Notes: generated from the letters alone by a model not told the origin. A stretch of 64,000 bases of DNA from Salifodinibacter halophilus (GCA_012999515.1 JABEEB010000001.1:868001-932000), one strand, 5' to 3'; counted from the stretch's first letter, positions 50,687-61,407 are shown. Program-made: numbers and translations.

Positions 50687-51382
50687 TCAGGCGATGCCTT
50701 GCCGACTCACCTCGGCAAGCAGCCGCTCAAGCGAGCTGGACGGATCGTCATCGCTGGTATCGATGACTACGGCATCCGCTGCAGGCTTCAACGGCGACGC
50801 CTCACGCTCGCGATCCCGCGCGTCCCGCGTTTCAATCTCGTTGTAAAGTTTTCCGATTTTATCAGTGGTCTTGGGCATCGACAACTGAGCGAGCCGTCGC
50901 CGGGCTCGCTGTTCAGCCGACGCCGTTATATAGAACTTGCATGCGGCGTCCGGGAAAATGACCGTCCCCATGTCGCGGCCATCGCCGATCAGCCCGGGCG
51001 GCTGTGCAAATGCGCGCTGGCGCGCCAGCAGTGCATCGCGAACCGCCGGCACAGCGGCCCACTGCGACGCTTGCTCGGCCACTTCAGAGGATCGGATCGT
51101 CTCGGTGATATCTTCACCCTCTCGCGACACGCGAATGCCGTCGGGCGTGATCTCAAAAGACACGGCGAGTTGTGCCGCTGCGTCCGCAGCCGCCGTTCGA
51201 TCCGCCGCCACGTCCGGCGACCATCCGGCACGTGCGCCGATCAAACCCATCGCGCGATATAGGGCGCCACTATCCAGCACCTGCCACCCCAGCCGTTGCG
51301 CGAGCGCGAGTGCCAGCGTGCCTTTGCCCGCGCCCCCCGGGCCGTCGAGCGTTATAACGGGTGCGCTTTCTGCCATCGTCAT
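50687..51382 (-). CDS. cmk: Cytidylate kinase
   Basis: 231 residues. Phosphorylates CMP and dCMP. P-loop VITLDGPGGAGKGTLALAL, DSGALYRAMGL, VSREGEDITETIRSSEVA, and GLIGDGRDMGTVIFPDA with KFYITASAEQRARRR are the family blocks. The ATG at 51382 overlaps the aroA stop as ATGA; ATG 51376 is a second option. The link aroA-cmk-rpsA is widely conserved. Confidence 0.96.
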   Translation of the reverse strand: MTMAESAPVITLDGPGGAGKGTLALALAQRLGWQVLDSGALYRAMGLIGARAGWSPDVAADRTAAADAAAQLAVSFEITPDGIRVSREGEDITETIRSSEVAEQASQWAAVPAVRDALLARQRAFAQPPGLIGDGRDMGTVIFPDAACKFYITASAEQRARRRLAQLSMPKTTDKIGKLYNEIETRDARDREREASPLKPAADAVVIDTSDDDPSSSLERLLAEVSRQGIA

Positions 51383-52683
51383 TGCCTCGCGATTGCCAAA
51401 CCAGCTTCGGCGGCAAGTGTCTCGAAACCGGGAAACGATGTCGCGACCGGCGCGCAGTCGTCGATGACAATTGGCGCACTGGCGCGGAGCGCGGCCATTG
51501 CAAACGCCATGGCAATGCGATGATCGCCGTGCGTGGCAATCCGACCACCAGCAAATGCATCGGCGGCGTCCGTACCTGTGATGGTCATGCCATCGCTCTG
51601 GATGGTCACATCAACCCCAAGCGCGGCCAGCCCGCCGGCCACCACGGCGATTCGATCGGATTCCTTAACCCGCAATTCGGCCGCACCGGTGATTTGCGTG
51701 GTGCCGCGCGCGCAGGCTGCGGCAATACAAAGCGCCGGCAGTTCGTCGATGGCTAACGCCACATCCACCGCGCCGATATCAATCGCGCTCAAATCGCCGC
51801 CACGTATATGCAGATCGGCGACCGGCTCGCCGGCGAGTTCGCGCTCGTTGTGGTATTCGATCACCGCCCCCATACGGGCAAGACAATCGAGCACACCACG
51901 ACGCGTCGGATTGATCCCGACCTCGCTCAGCCACAACGCACTATCCGGCGCGATCGCCGCACCAACCAGAAAGAACGCCGCCGATGACAGATCCGTCGGC
52001 ACGACCACATCCGTTCCATAGAGCGGACTCCCGCCAATGATCGATACGCCCGCCTCAAAACGCGTTACCGGCACCCCGAAACTCGATAGCATGCGTTCGG
52101 TGTGATCGCGACTGACACCGACCTCGCGCACCGTGGTCCGGCCGTCGGCGAACAGTCCTGCCAAGAGCACACAGGATTTGATCTGCGCACTGGCTACCGG
52201 CGGCGTGTAGTCGATAGCGGTCAGCGGGCGTTGCCCATGCACCGTCAACGGCGCGCAGCCTTCATCTGATTGGATGGCCGCCCCCATCTGCGTCAGTGGC
52301 TCGATAACCCGATCCATGGGCCGCCGATACAAGCTGGCATCGCCGGTTACATGGCTGGCAAACGACTGCCCTGCCAGCACGCCGACTAGCAGGCGCATCG
52401 ACGTGCCTGAATTGCCAAGATCCAGTGACGCATCAGGAGCCGTCAACGAGCTGGCACCCGTGCCTTCAATCTGCCAGCACTCACCCTCGCGCTCAACGCG
52501 CGCGCCAAGTGCACGCACGGCCGCCAGTGTTGCCAGACAGTCCTCGGATTCTAAAAACCCGGCCACTGTGGTCCGACCTTCGGCGATCGCCCCCAGCAGC
52601 AATGCGCGGTGCGAGATTGATTTATCGCCGGGCACACGTATTTGCCCGGTTAAACGCCCGCCAGGTTCAATGTGGAATTCCAT
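51379..52683 (-). CDS. aroA: 3-phosphoshikimate 1-carboxyvinyltransferase (EPSP synthase)
   Basis: 434 residues. It joins PEP to shikimate-3-phosphate. Blocks: VPGDKSISHRALLLGAIAEG at the first domain, DLGNSGTSMRLLVGVLA, ASAQIKSCVLLAGL, and RVKESDRIAVVAGGLAALG with HGDHRIAMAFAMAAL at the end. The gene begins 4 bp after tyrA and its end overlaps cmk. In Pseudomonas tyrA and aroA are fused; here they are separate open frames. Confidence 0.96.
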   Translation of the reverse strand: MEFHIEPGGRLTGQIRVPGDKSISHRALLLGAIAEGRTTVAGFLESEDCLATLAAVRALGARVEREGECWQIEGTGASSLTAPDASLDLGNSGTSMRLLVGVLAGQSFASHVTGDASLYRRPMDRVIEPLTQMGAAIQSDEGCAPLTVHGQRPLTAIDYTPPVASAQIKSCVLLAGLFADGRTTVREVGVSRDHTERMLSSFGVPVTRFEAGVSIIGGSPLYGTDVVVPTDLSSAAFFLVGAAIAPDSALWLSEVGINPTRRGVLDCLARMGAVIEYHNERELAGEPVADLHIRGGDLSAIDIGAVDVALAIDELPALCIAAACARGTTQITGAAELRVKESDRIAVVAGGLAALGVDVTIQSDGMTITGTDAADAFAGGRIATHGDHRIAMAFAMAALRASAPIVIDDCAPVATSFPGFETLAAEAGLAIARQ

Positions 52684-52687
52684 GGGG

Positions 52688-53569
52688 TTAAAGCTTTTGC
52701 AACGTCAGACGACTCCGCGCGGTTTGAGCCCGCTGGATACGCTCGAACACGGCTGGCGCATCGTCATTGGCGATTGCACGCCGGGTTTCGCCGAGGGCGC
52801 CGATATAATCGTCGAGTGCGGCGACAACAGCATTTCGATTGGCGGCGAAAATATCGCGCCAGACCGCCGGGTCACTGGCTGCGATGCGGGTTAAATCGGC
52901 AAAACCGCCGCCTGCATAGTCGAATACCGTGTCGGCATCGTCGCCCGTGGCTAACGCGTCGACCAGCGTAAAGGCCAGCGCATGCGGCAAATGACTGGTC
53001 GCAGCCAGCAAGCGGTCGTGGGTCGCGGCCGATAACTGTGTCACGTGCGCGCCGAGCGCCTGCCAGAGACCGGATACGAACGCCGTTGCCCCGGCATCCG
53101 CTTGATCATCCGGCGTCAATACGACACGGCGACCATCGAACAACTCGGCGAACCCAGCCTCCGGGCCACTATGCTCCGTACCGGCGATCGGATGTCCGGG
53201 CACGAACCGTGAATAAGCCGCACCCAAGCCGTTCTGCGCGTTAGCCATGACATCGGCCTTGGCGCTGCCGACGTCGGTCACGATCGACTGCGGACCGATG
53301 ACATCGGCGATTTCTGAAAACACGGATTCAGCCTGACCGAGCGGTACCGCCACGATAACCACATCGGCATTCGTGGCCGCGCGTGCGGCGCCAATCTCCA
53401 CGTGATCGACAAGGCCGCACGACAACGCACGTTCACGCTCATCCGCATTCACCACGGCGCCAACGCACTCGCCAGCAAACCCGGCACGCGCGAGACCAAG
53501 CGCGATCGACCCGCCGATCAACCCAAGACCGACGATCGCGATCCGATCAACCGCCAAGACGTCGTTCAC
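52688..53569 (-). CDS. tyrA: Prephenate dehydrogenase
   Basis: 293 residues. NAD-binding loop IVGLGLIGGSIALGLARAG at residues about 13-31, then DVGSAKADVM, FVPGHPIAGTEHSGPEAGF (the His of catalysis) and a helical C-terminal half with FADLTRIAASDPAVWRDIF. There is no chorismate mutase domain and no obvious C-terminal ACT domain. It oxidises prephenate (or arogenate) in tyrosine synthesis. The ATG overlaps the hisC stop by 4 bp; aroA follows after 4 bp. Confidence 0.95.
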   Translation of the reverse strand: MNDVLAVDRIAIVGLGLIGGSIALGLARAGFAGECVGAVVNADERERALSCGLVDHVEIGAARAATNADVVIVAVPLGQAESVFSEIADVIGPQSIVTDVGSAKADVMANAQNGLGAAYSRFVPGHPIAGTEHSGPEAGFAELFDGRRVVLTPDDQADAGATAFVSGLWQALGAHVTQLSAATHDRLLAATSHLPHALAFTLVDALATGDDADTVFDYAGGGFADLTRIAASDPAVWRDIFAANRNAVVAALDDYIGALGETRRAIANDDAPAVFERIQRAQTARSRLTLQKL

Positions 53570-54684
53570 GACGTTACCGCATCCAGCGCTGCTAAGAACC
53601 GGTCGTTGTCGCTCGCCCGCCCGATCGTGACCCGAATGTGGTTCGGCAGGTCGTAACTGGCCAGCGAACGCACAATCACACCCTCATGCAGCATAGCTTC
53701 GAAGATCGGTTCGGCAGCACTACCACAGTCGAAGGTGACGAAGTTGGCCGCGCTGGGCAACGTATCGAACCCACGCGCGGCCAACTCGCGTTCAACCCGG
53801 GGGCGCTGTTCGCAGTTGGTCGCAATGGATTGCTCGATAAAGTCGGTGTCATCGAGCGCCGCCGCAGCCCCGATCTGGCCAAGCGTGTGGACATTGAACG
53901 GCTGACGAATACGATTCAGAAGATCGGCAATAACCGACGACGACAGGCCGTAGCCAACCCGCAGCCCGGCCAAGCCGTAGATTTTGGAAAACGTGCGCGT
54001 GACGATCAGGTTATCGTGGCGCTCTAAAAGTGCGCGGCTGTCCACGCGCGCCTCGGGATCTTGGTACTCGACGTAGGCCTCGTCCAGCACAACGACAACA
54101 GACGACGGCACGGCGGCAATAAAGTCTTCGAGCGCCTCACGCTCGATCCAGGTGCCGGTCGGATTGTTCGGGCTGGCCAGGAACACCACGCCGGTATTAG
54201 CGTCGATCGCCTGGAGCATCGCCTCCAGATCATGGCCAAACGGCATCGATGCGCGCGCACCGAGCGCGGGCACAACACGCGCCTCGGCATTAACCGCGCG
54301 CGTGACAATCGGATATACAGCAAATGCGTACTGCGACAAAACGGCATTTTTGTCCGGCCCGAGAAACACCCGTGCGGCCAATTCCAGAATATCGTTGGAG
54401 CCGTTGCCGAGGGTGATACACGCCGGCTCGATGTTGTAGCGCGCAGCGAGTTTCTGTTTCAGCGGCGTCGCATTGCCGTCGGGGTAGTAGCGCAGATCAC
54501 CGGCATGCTCGGCGAGCGCCGTTTGCGCGGCCGGAGCCATGCCGAACGGGTTCTCGTTCGAGGCGAGTTTCAGGATCGACTCCACCCCCAGTTCGCGCTC
54601 CAGGTCGGCGATCGGCTTACCGGGCACATAAGCGTGCAACTCATGGATCCCGGCGTGGGCGTTGTTCCAGACAGCGTTACTCAT
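53566..54684 (-). CDS. hisC: Histidinol-phosphate aminotransferase
   Basis: 372 residues from ATG 54684 (MSNAVWNNAHAG); GTG 54696 is possible. A class-II PLP aminotransferase: VESILKLASNENPFG, NGSNDILELAARVFLG, NPTGTWIEREALEDF and the Lys-containing TRTFSKIYGLAGLRVGYG. In this aromatic cluster it may also serve phenylalanine and tyrosine transamination. The gap to pheA is 143 bp, so it may have its own promoter; the end overlaps tyrA by 4 bp. Confidence 0.93.
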   Translation of the reverse strand: MSNAVWNNAHAGIHELHAYVPGKPIADLERELGVESILKLASNENPFGMAPAAQTALAEHAGDLRYYPDGNATPLKQKLAARYNIEPACITLGNGSNDILELAARVFLGPDKNAVLSQYAFAVYPIVTRAVNAEARVVPALGARASMPFGHDLEAMLQAIDANTGVVFLASPNNPTGTWIEREALEDFIAAVPSSVVVVLDEAYVEYQDPEARVDSRALLERHDNLIVTRTFSKIYGLAGLRVGYGLSSSVIADLLNRIRQPFNVHTLGQIGAAAALDDTDFIEQSIATNCEQRPRVERELAARGFDTLPSAANFVTFDCGSAAEPIFEAMLHEGVIVRSLASYDLPNHIRVTIGRASDNDRFLAALDAVTS

Positions 54685-54827
54685 GCAGATTGTCACGATT
54701 CGTGGTCGCGCCGATGCTCATACGACAGTTGCGCGACGGCCCCAAGTCAACATGCGCATGATAACCCGCACGCGCAATCAGCGAGCCGCCCCTAGGCACC
54801 CCCTGCCACACGCATTTCAGTGCGCAC

Positions 54828-55928
54828 CTAGCCGTCTGATTCACCCACAGCGCGTGGATAGGAGCCGAGAACTTTCAGGAGCACAGCTTCGGACTCGATC
54901 GCAGTCAGTGTCCGCTGGATCGCGTCGTCGTCGGTGTGGCCTTGCAGGTCGATGAAGAAATTGTAATCCCACGTGCCACGCTGTGACGGCCGCGACTCAA
55001 TCCGCGCCAGATCCACGCCAGCGTCCGCAGCCGGAGCCAGGAGCCGATACAAGGTCCCGGGTCGGTTCTTGATCGCGACCATGATGGAAGTCGTATCGCA
55101 GCCGGTGCGGGCCACGTTTTGCTTGCCGAGTACCAGGAACCGCGTTGTGTTGTCGGGGTCATTCTCGATGTTGCGGGCGAGTGCATCGAGGCCATAAGCG
55201 GCACCCGCTGAGTGGCCAGCGATAGCGGCGATCGAGTCATCCCCGGCGGCCGCCCGCGCAGCCGCCCCATTGCTAGACACGCTCCGGCGGACGACGTTGG
55301 GCATATGCACATCAAGCCACTCGCCGCACTGGCCGAGTGCCTGACCGTGGCCCTGGATTTCGTGAATATCGTCGAGCGACGCCGCGCGCGACAACAACTG
55401 ATGATGGATACCGAGTCGAATTTCGCCGCATATCGAGAGCCGGCTATCGACCATCTGATCGAGCGTGGAGCTGACCACGCCCTGTGTCGAATTCTCGATC
55501 GGCGCTACACCGAAGTCGGCATTGTCGGCCGCGACTTCGCGAAAAATCTGCTCGATCGATTCCTGCGGTCGGGCGGACACCGATTGGCCGAAATGGTCGT
55601 AGACCGCAGCTTCGGTGTAGGTACCTTCAGGCCCGAGATAGGCGACGGCCAAGGGCTGCTCCAGCGCCCGGCACGCCGCCATGATCTCGCGCATGATCCG
55701 GGTCATGGCCGGAGCGGACAGCGGCTTGTGACTACCCGCCGCGACCTGACGCAATATTTCAGCTTCGCGGCCGGGCCGATAGAAATCGGCGCGGCCGTCG
55801 ATCTGTTTGATGCGCCCGACCTCCTCGGCCCAGCCGGCACGCTCGGCGATCAACGATTGCAATCGACGATCAATTTCGTCGATCGCCTCGCGTGCGGCTA
55901 TCATTTTATTGCCGGTATTGTCGTTCAT
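54828..55928 (-). CDS. pheA: Bifunctional chorismate mutase/prephenate dehydratase
   Basis: 366 residues: AroQ-type chorismate mutase (about 8-90, with REAIDEIDRRLQSLIAER and KQIDGRADFYRPGRE), prephenate dehydratase (about 95-275, with AYLGPEGTYTEAAVYDHFG and GVAPIENSTQGVV) and a C-terminal ACT domain with GTLYRLLAPAADAGVDLARIESRPS. The ESRP motif is the phenylalanine-binding site for feedback control. It leads chorismate to phenylpyruvate. It follows serA by 33 bp. Confidence 0.96.
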   Translation of the reverse strand: MNDNTGNKMIAAREAIDEIDRRLQSLIAERAGWAEEVGRIKQIDGRADFYRPGREAEILRQVAAGSHKPLSAPAMTRIMREIMAACRALEQPLAVAYLGPEGTYTEAAVYDHFGQSVSARPQESIEQIFREVAADNADFGVAPIENSTQGVVSSTLDQMVDSRLSICGEIRLGIHHQLLSRAASLDDIHEIQGHGQALGQCGEWLDVHMPNVVRRSVSSNGAAARAAAGDDSIAAIAGHSAGAAYGLDALARNIENDPDNTTRFLVLGKQNVARTGCDTTSIMVAIKNRPGTLYRLLAPAADAGVDLARIESRPSQRGTWDYNFFIDLQGHTDDDAIQRTLTAIESEAVLLKVLGSYPRAVGESDG

Positions 55929-55961
55929 GTGGGAATAATCACCGACAAGCGGCGACCGCGT

Positions 55962-57152
55962 CTAGACACGATCACCGAAAGAACCGAGATAGCTTACACG
56001 CAGCACGCCATCGATGGCCTGCAATTCATCCAGCACACCGTTTTCAATCGCTGGGTCGACGTCGAGCAGCGTGTAGGCGATTTCACCTTTCGACTTGTTC
56101 AGAAGATCGGCGATGTTATAGCCGCGGTTGGCGAGAATCGAGGTGATTTGGCCAACCATATTGGGCACGTTGTCGTTGACCACTGCCACACGATGGGCGC
56201 CCGGATTCGGCGGCATGACCGCTTCGGGGAAGTTCACCGAGTTGCGGATATGGCCGTATTCCAGATACTCAGACAGCTCGTCAGCGACCATGATCGCACT
56301 GTTGTCCTCGGCCTCGTCTGTCGAGGCACCGAGATGCGGCAAAGCGATGACCTTACTATGCCCGCGCAATTTTTCTGACGGAAAGTCACAGATGTAGTAG
56401 CGCAGGTTGCCATTATCCAACGCGTCAAGCACGGCGTCTTCATCGACGATTTCGGAACGTGCGAAGTTCAGCAGCACCGAGTTCGGTTGCATAGAAGCCA
56501 AGCGCTTGCTATTGACCAGATTCTCGGTAGCTTCGACCAATGGCACGTGTAGCGTCACGAAATCTGATCCAGCGAACAGCGAATCGGCCGACAGCGCTTC
56601 GTCGACGTCGGCGTGCAAACGCCAGGCGTTATTGATCGTGATGCCCGGATCAAAACCCTGCACCTTCATGCCGAGCGCGTGTGCGGCGTTGGAGATGTTT
56701 ACACCGACCGCACCAAGACCGATGACGCCGAGTTTTCGCCCCGGCAATTCGGTTCCTTTGAATTCTTTCTTGCCGGCTTCGACTTTCTTTTTGAGGTCGT
56801 TACCTGTCTCCTCCAGGCTCTCGACATAGCACCAAGCATCGATGATGTGGCGCGAGACCGCCAGCATGCCGGTTAGCACCAGCTCCTTGACAGCATTGGC
56901 GTTGGCACCTGGGGCGTTGAACACTGGCACACCACGCCTTGTCAACGCGTCAACCGGAATATTGTTGACGCCCGCACCGGCCCGGCCGATCGCCTTGATC
57001 GAGTCGCCGAACTCGGTGTCGTGCAGGTTGGCCGAACGCACGATGAGGGCGTCTGGCTCGCCGATGTCCGAGGCGACTTCGTAACGCTCGCGCGGCAAGC
57101 GTTCCAACCCACGTGTGGAAATGCTGTTCAACGTCTGGATCTTGAAAGTCAT
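55962..57152 (-). CDS. serA: D-3-phosphoglycerate dehydrogenase
   Basis: 396 residues, short type: substrate- and NAD-binding domains with IGRAGAGVNNIPVDA, LPGRKLGVIGLGAVGVNISNAA (in two halves around the NAD loop), LLNFARSEIVDEDAV and the catalytic IALPHLGASTDEAEDN, then one C-terminal ACT domain (about 318-396; NVPNMVGQITSILANRGYNI). It oxidises 3-phosphoglycerate in serine synthesis. It is inserted between serC and pheA; in many relatives serC is directly followed by pheA, and serA lies elsewhere. Confidence 0.94.
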   Translation of the reverse strand: MTFKIQTLNSISTRGLERLPRERYEVASDIGEPDALIVRSANLHDTEFGDSIKAIGRAGAGVNNIPVDALTRRGVPVFNAPGANANAVKELVLTGMLAVSRHIIDAWCYVESLEETGNDLKKKVEAGKKEFKGTELPGRKLGVIGLGAVGVNISNAAHALGMKVQGFDPGITINNAWRLHADVDEALSADSLFAGSDFVTLHVPLVEATENLVNSKRLASMQPNSVLLNFARSEIVDEDAVLDALDNGNLRYYICDFPSEKLRGHSKVIALPHLGASTDEAEDNSAIMVADELSEYLEYGHIRNSVNFPEAVMPPNPGAHRVAVVNDNVPNMVGQITSILANRGYNIADLLNKSKGEIAYTLLDVDPAIENGVLDELQAIDGVLRVSYLGSFGDRV

Positions 57153-57197
57153 AGATCTCCTGGCTTCAAATAAAATCGAGCGAGACGCGGCGGCTAA

Positions 57198-58280
57198 TCA
57201 GCCGTTCCGCGCCTCGAAATCGCGCATGAAGTCGATCAACGCATCAATGCCGGCCTCCGGCATGGCGTTATAGATCGAGGCGCGCATACCGCCGACCGAA
57301 CGATGCCCTTTCAGCGCGTGCAGACCCGCTTCCTCGGCCTCGGCAAGAAACGTCTTATTCAGATCGTCGTTGGCAAGCAGAAACGGCACATTCATGATCG
57401 AACGTGCATGCTCGGCGACCGGATTGCGATAAAAAGCCGACTCGTCAATCGCCTGATAGAGCTTGTTCGCCTTGCGCTGGTTCACGTTAGAAATGCTTTC
57501 GAGGCCACCCTCGTCCAGCAACCATCGAAACGTCAAACCCGCCATATACCACGCAAAACACGATGGCGTATTCAGCATGGAGCCGCCATCGGCCTGCTGG
57601 GCGTAGTCCCAGGTCATGGGCACAGTCGATTGCGCCTGGTCCAGAAGGTCGTTACGCACGATGACGATGGTTATGCCCGCTGGGCCGGCGTTTTTCTGAG
57701 CTCCAGCGTAGATAATGCCGTACTGCGACACATCCAGTGGTTCGGCCAGAAATGCTGACGACAGGTCGGCAACCAGTGGCGTATCACCCGTGTCCGGCGT
57801 TTCCGGAAACGCCAGCCCCTGGATCGTTTCGTTCGGCGTGTAATGAACATAAGCCGCGTCGTCGCTGAGTTGCCAGCTATTGCGCGGCGGCAGGTCCGTA
57901 AAGCTTATATCTTCGCTCGATGCCGCCACGCGGGCGTCACCGTATTTGCCGGCTTCCTTGACGGCTTTTTTGCTCCAACTGCCAGTGATCAGATAATCGG
58001 CAACCGCCGAGTTGCCCATCAAATTTTGCGGCACGGCTGAGAATTGGCCAGCAGCACCGCCTTGCAAAAACAACACGCTATAGTTATCGGGCACTTTCAG
58101 AAGCCGACGCAGATCGGCCTCGGCGTTTTGCGCGATCGACATAAACGCCTCGCCGCGGTGACTCATTTCCATCACCGACATACCAGCGCCCTGCCAATCG
58201 AGCATATCGGCCTGAGCCTGCTCGAGGACTGCGCGCGGCAGCGTAGCCGGTCCGGCGCTGAAGTTGTACACACGTGCCAT
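57198..58280 (-). CDS. serC: Phosphoserine transaminase
   Basis: 360 residues. It starts with the family N-terminus RVYNFSAGPATLPRAVLEQAQ, has MEMSHRGEAFM, LFLQGGAAGQFSAVPQNL and the PLP Lys in YGIIYAGAQKNAGPAG, and ends HKGSVGGMRAS-like as HRSVGGMRASIYNAMP. It makes phosphoserine after SerA, so the two adjacent genes give two consecutive serine steps. SerC can also serve pyridoxal synthesis. It follows gyrA by 47 bp. Confidence 0.96.
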   Translation of the reverse strand: MARVYNFSAGPATLPRAVLEQAQADMLDWQGAGMSVMEMSHRGEAFMSIAQNAEADLRRLLKVPDNYSVLFLQGGAAGQFSAVPQNLMGNSAVADYLITGSWSKKAVKEAGKYGDARVAASSEDISFTDLPPRNSWQLSDDAAYVHYTPNETIQGLAFPETPDTGDTPLVADLSSAFLAEPLDVSQYGIIYAGAQKNAGPAGITIVIVRNDLLDQAQSTVPMTWDYAQQADGGSMLNTPSCFAWYMAGLTFRWLLDEGGLESISNVNQRKANKLYQAIDESAFYRNPVAEHARSIMNVPFLLANDDLNKTFLAEAEEAGLHALKGHRSVGGMRASIYNAMPEAGIDALIDFMRDFEARNG

Positions 58281-58327
58281 AGGGTCTTTGCTCCCTACTT
58301 CAAATGACTGGTTATCCGGCGACGGGG

Positions 58328-60907
58328 TCAGCCGTCGTCTTCGGTGCTGTCGTCAGCCGTCGAGGCGTCGTCGGACTCGGTCGCAACACGGTCGATACCG
58401 ACGAGTCGCTGATCGTCGTCCATACGGATTACGCGCACACCCTGGGTATTGCGCCCCAGCTGCGAGATCTCGCTGACCGCGGTGCGAATCAATGTGCCAG
58501 TGTTGGAGATGAGCATGATTTCGTCGGATTCGACGACCTGCGTCGCACCTACGACCGCCCCGGTCTTATCCGAACATTTAAGTGCGCGCACGCCCTGGCC
58601 ACCACGACCGCGCAGCGGGAAATCGGTCACCGCAGTGCGTTTGCCGTAGCCGGACTCGCTCAGCGTCAGCACATCGCCTTCGCGTACCACGATCAGCGAA
58701 ATCACGGCATCATTACAGTCGGCCTGTAACCGCAACCCGCGCACACCGGCCGCATCACGGCCCATCTGGCGCACGTCGGCTTCGGTAAAGCGGATGCCAT
58801 TGCCGGCGCGCGAAAACAGCATGACTTCATCTTGCCCGCTGGTCAGGTTGACGCCAACCAGCGCGTCGTCGCTACGCAGATCAATAGCCCGAATGCCAGC
58901 GGCACGGGGGCGCGAGAATTGCTCCAGCGCAGTCTTTTTGACCACGCCGTCCCGCGTGGCGAAAAAGACATTCTCGCCGGTCGTGAAGTCCTTGATCGGC
59001 AGCACCTGCGAGATACGCTCGTCGCTGTCCAGATTCAGAAGATTGACGATCGGCTTACCGCGCGCACCACGGCCTGCACTGGGCACGTCGTATACCTTCA
59101 ACCAGTAGACCTTGCCCACTGACGAGAAGCACAGCAGCGTGTCGTGGCTGTGGGCCACCCATAATTTATCGATGAAGTCTTCATCGCGCGTCTGTGTTGC
59201 CGATTTGCCCCGTCCGCCGCGGCGCTGCGCGCGATAGGCCGACAATGGCTGCGACTTGACATAGCCAGCGTGAGTGAGCGTAACCACCACGTCTTCCGGC
59301 TCGATCAAATCGGCCGTGGTTAGGTCACGGTGTGCCTGAATAATCTCGGTGCAACGTTCGTCGCCGTACTCTTCACGTATGGCCTTGATCTCGCCACGAA
59401 TGACTTCGAGCAGGCGCTCTTCACTGGACAGAATGTCGATGTAATCAGCGATTCGGTCGAGCAACTGCTCGAATTCTTCGATGATCTTGTCCTGCTCGAG
59501 ACCGGTCAGGCGATGCAGACGCAGGTCCAGGATCGCCTGGGCCTGGGTGTGGGTGAGCTGATAGCTGCCATCGTTCTGCAGACCATCCGTGACCGACAGG
59601 TCGGCCGGTCGCGACGCATCGGCGCCGGCACGCTCGACCATGGACGTAACCTGCCCCGGTGGCCAGCGGCGGGTGGTCAACGCTTCTTTTGCGGCTGCCG
59701 GGTTGGCCGCGCTCCGAATCAGTGCGATGACATCATCGATATTGGCCAACGCGACGGTCAGGCCTTCCAGCACATGAGCACGCGCTCGCGCCTTGGCCAG
59801 CTCGTACTGTGTACGGCGGGTGACCACTTCGCGCCGGTGCCGGATAAATGCTTCTAGCAGCTGCTTTAAATCCAGCGTCTTCGGCTGACCTTCGTCCAGC
59901 GCCACCATGTTGATGCCGAACACGGTCTGCATCTGCGACTGGCGATAGAGGTTGTTCAGCACCACCTCAGGTGTTTCACCGCGCCGCAGCTCGATGACCA
60001 TGCGCATGCCGTCTTTATCGGACTCGTCACGCAGTTCGGTGATGCCGTCGATGCGTTTGTCCTTGACCAGCTCGGCGAGTTTTTCCAGCAACCGGGCTTT
60101 GTTGACCTGATACGGCAACTCAGTGACGACAATCGCCTGTTTGCCTTGTTTATCAATGGTCTCGAAGTGGCTACGAGCCCGGATATAGATTCGGCCACGC
60201 CCGGTGGCGTAGGCCTCACGAATGCCTTCGGCACCATTGATGATGCCGGCGGTCGGAAAGTCCGGCCCCGGCAGATGTTCCATCAGCTCATCGAGCGTGA
60301 TGTCCTCGTTATCGACCAGCGCCAAACAAGCACCAGCCAGTTCGCCGATGTTGTGCGGCGGGATGTTAGTCGCCATGCCCACGGCGATACCGGTGCCACC
60401 ATTGACTAGCAGGTTCGGCAGGCGCGTGGGCAACACCTCCGGTTCGGTTTCGGATTCGTCGTAGTTCGGCTGGAAATCGACCGTATCCTTGCCGATATCA
60501 GCCAGAATCTCGTGCGCGAGCTTGGCCATACGGACTTCGGTGTAACGCATGGCCGCGGGCGCGTCGCCGTCGACCGAACCGAAGTTACCCTGACCATCGA
60601 CCAGCACGTAGCGCATGGAAAAATCCTGCGCCATGCGAACGATGGTGTCGTAAACCGCCGAGTCGCCGTGCGGATGGTATTTACCGATGACGTCACCGAC
60701 CACACGCGCCGATTTCTTGTACGCCTTGTTGTAATCGTTACCGAGCTCGTGCATGGCATAAAGCACACGCCGATGCACCGGCTTCAATCCATCACGCACG
60801 TCGGGCAATGCTCGCCCAACGATGACGCTCATGGCGTAGTCGAGATATGACTGCCGCATCTCATCTTCGAGATTGATCGGCAGTATTTCTTTAGCGATGT
60901 CGCTCAT
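58328..60907 (-). CDS. gyrA: DNA gyrase subunit A
   Basis: 859 residues. Gyrase introduces negative supercoils. The first 130 residues align with E. coli without gaps: Ser83 and Asp87 of the quinolone pocket are the sensitive types ([10 protein letters not shown]), and the DNA-cleaving Tyr122 stands in AMRYTE. The tower and coiled-coil parts follow; the C-terminal domain has the GyrA box QRRGGRG and six blades, ending in a very acidic tail (Asp/Glu/Ser/Thr). gyrA heads the long minus-strand block. Confidence 0.98.
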   Translation of the reverse strand: MSDIAKEILPINLEDEMRQSYLDYAMSVIVGRALPDVRDGLKPVHRRVLYAMHELGNDYNKAYKKSARVVGDVIGKYHPHGDSAVYDTIVRMAQDFSMRYVLVDGQGNFGSVDGDAPAAMRYTEVRMAKLAHEILADIGKDTVDFQPNYDESETEPEVLPTRLPNLLVNGGTGIAVGMATNIPPHNIGELAGACLALVDNEDITLDELMEHLPGPDFPTAGIINGAEGIREAYATGRGRIYIRARSHFETIDKQGKQAIVVTELPYQVNKARLLEKLAELVKDKRIDGITELRDESDKDGMRMVIELRRGETPEVVLNNLYRQSQMQTVFGINMVALDEGQPKTLDLKQLLEAFIRHRREVVTRRTQYELAKARARAHVLEGLTVALANIDDVIALIRSAANPAAAKEALTTRRWPPGQVTSMVERAGADASRPADLSVTDGLQNDGSYQLTHTQAQAILDLRLHRLTGLEQDKIIEEFEQLLDRIADYIDILSSEERLLEVIRGEIKAIREEYGDERCTEIIQAHRDLTTADLIEPEDVVVTLTHAGYVKSQPLSAYRAQRRGGRGKSATQTRDEDFIDKLWVAHSHDTLLCFSSVGKVYWLKVYDVPSAGRGARGKPIVNLLNLDSDERISQVLPIKDFTTGENVFFATRDGVVKKTALEQFSRPRAAGIRAIDLRSDDALVGVNLTSGQDEVMLFSRAGNGIRFTEADVRQMGRDAAGVRGLRLQADCNDAVISLIVVREGDVLTLSESGYGKRTAVTDFPLRGRGGQGVRALKCSDKTGAVVGATQVVESDEIMLISNTGTLIRTAVSEISQLGRNTQGVRVIRMDDDQRLVGIDRVATESDDASTADDSTEDDG

Positions 60908-61407
60908 TTTTTCAGCGTTATCGACCGCGTATCAAAGCCATTGCTGGCACGTCGTTACCACGGTGTGTTGACGGTCAGGCGCCAATGCGCATGAGCCGTC
61001 GACAAACGCCGCAGTCTAGCACAGCAAATCCCCATGCCCCGGCCGCATACACAACGCCTTTGGCTGTCCCCGAATCTGCCCGCCAACTACCTGTGCATTT
61101 AGCTGACTGCGCTAGCCACACGCACTGGTTCGTTGCCATGCGACCAGCGGTCGCACATGGCTACACGATCACGCCGTAGCGACCGATTTCGCCGGACCGA
61201 GATACCGCCGGTTTACGACCTGGTAACCAGGCTAGTCTAAAGCGCAACACCCAAGCCACGGGCGGCAACTCGGTGCAAGAAAGCGCCGGCAACGCGATGA
61301 CGCTGCCATTTGCGGTCGGTATCCGCCACACTGTGTTGCAGCCTGCCGTAAACTACGGCGTACCGGCCATTAATAATCGCCGGCTCCAGAACCAGTCGAG
61401 AACTGCC
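60908..61407. other. 500-bp divergent gap between gyrA and ubiG
   Basis: It must hold the gyrA promoter on the left and the ubiG promoter on the right. I could not name clean -35/-10 pairs. A minus-strand open frame over this gap extends from inside ubiG and is a shadow. No RNA gene or repeat is recognised. The 61230-61400 part continues the ubiG frame upstream but has no family resemblance. Confidence 0.35.

Noticed and set aside
55212-56378. 388-codon open frame on the plus strand opposite pheA and serA
   Set aside because: It mirrors two conserved genes. Long antisense frames are common in GC-rich DNA, and the translated protein has no motif.
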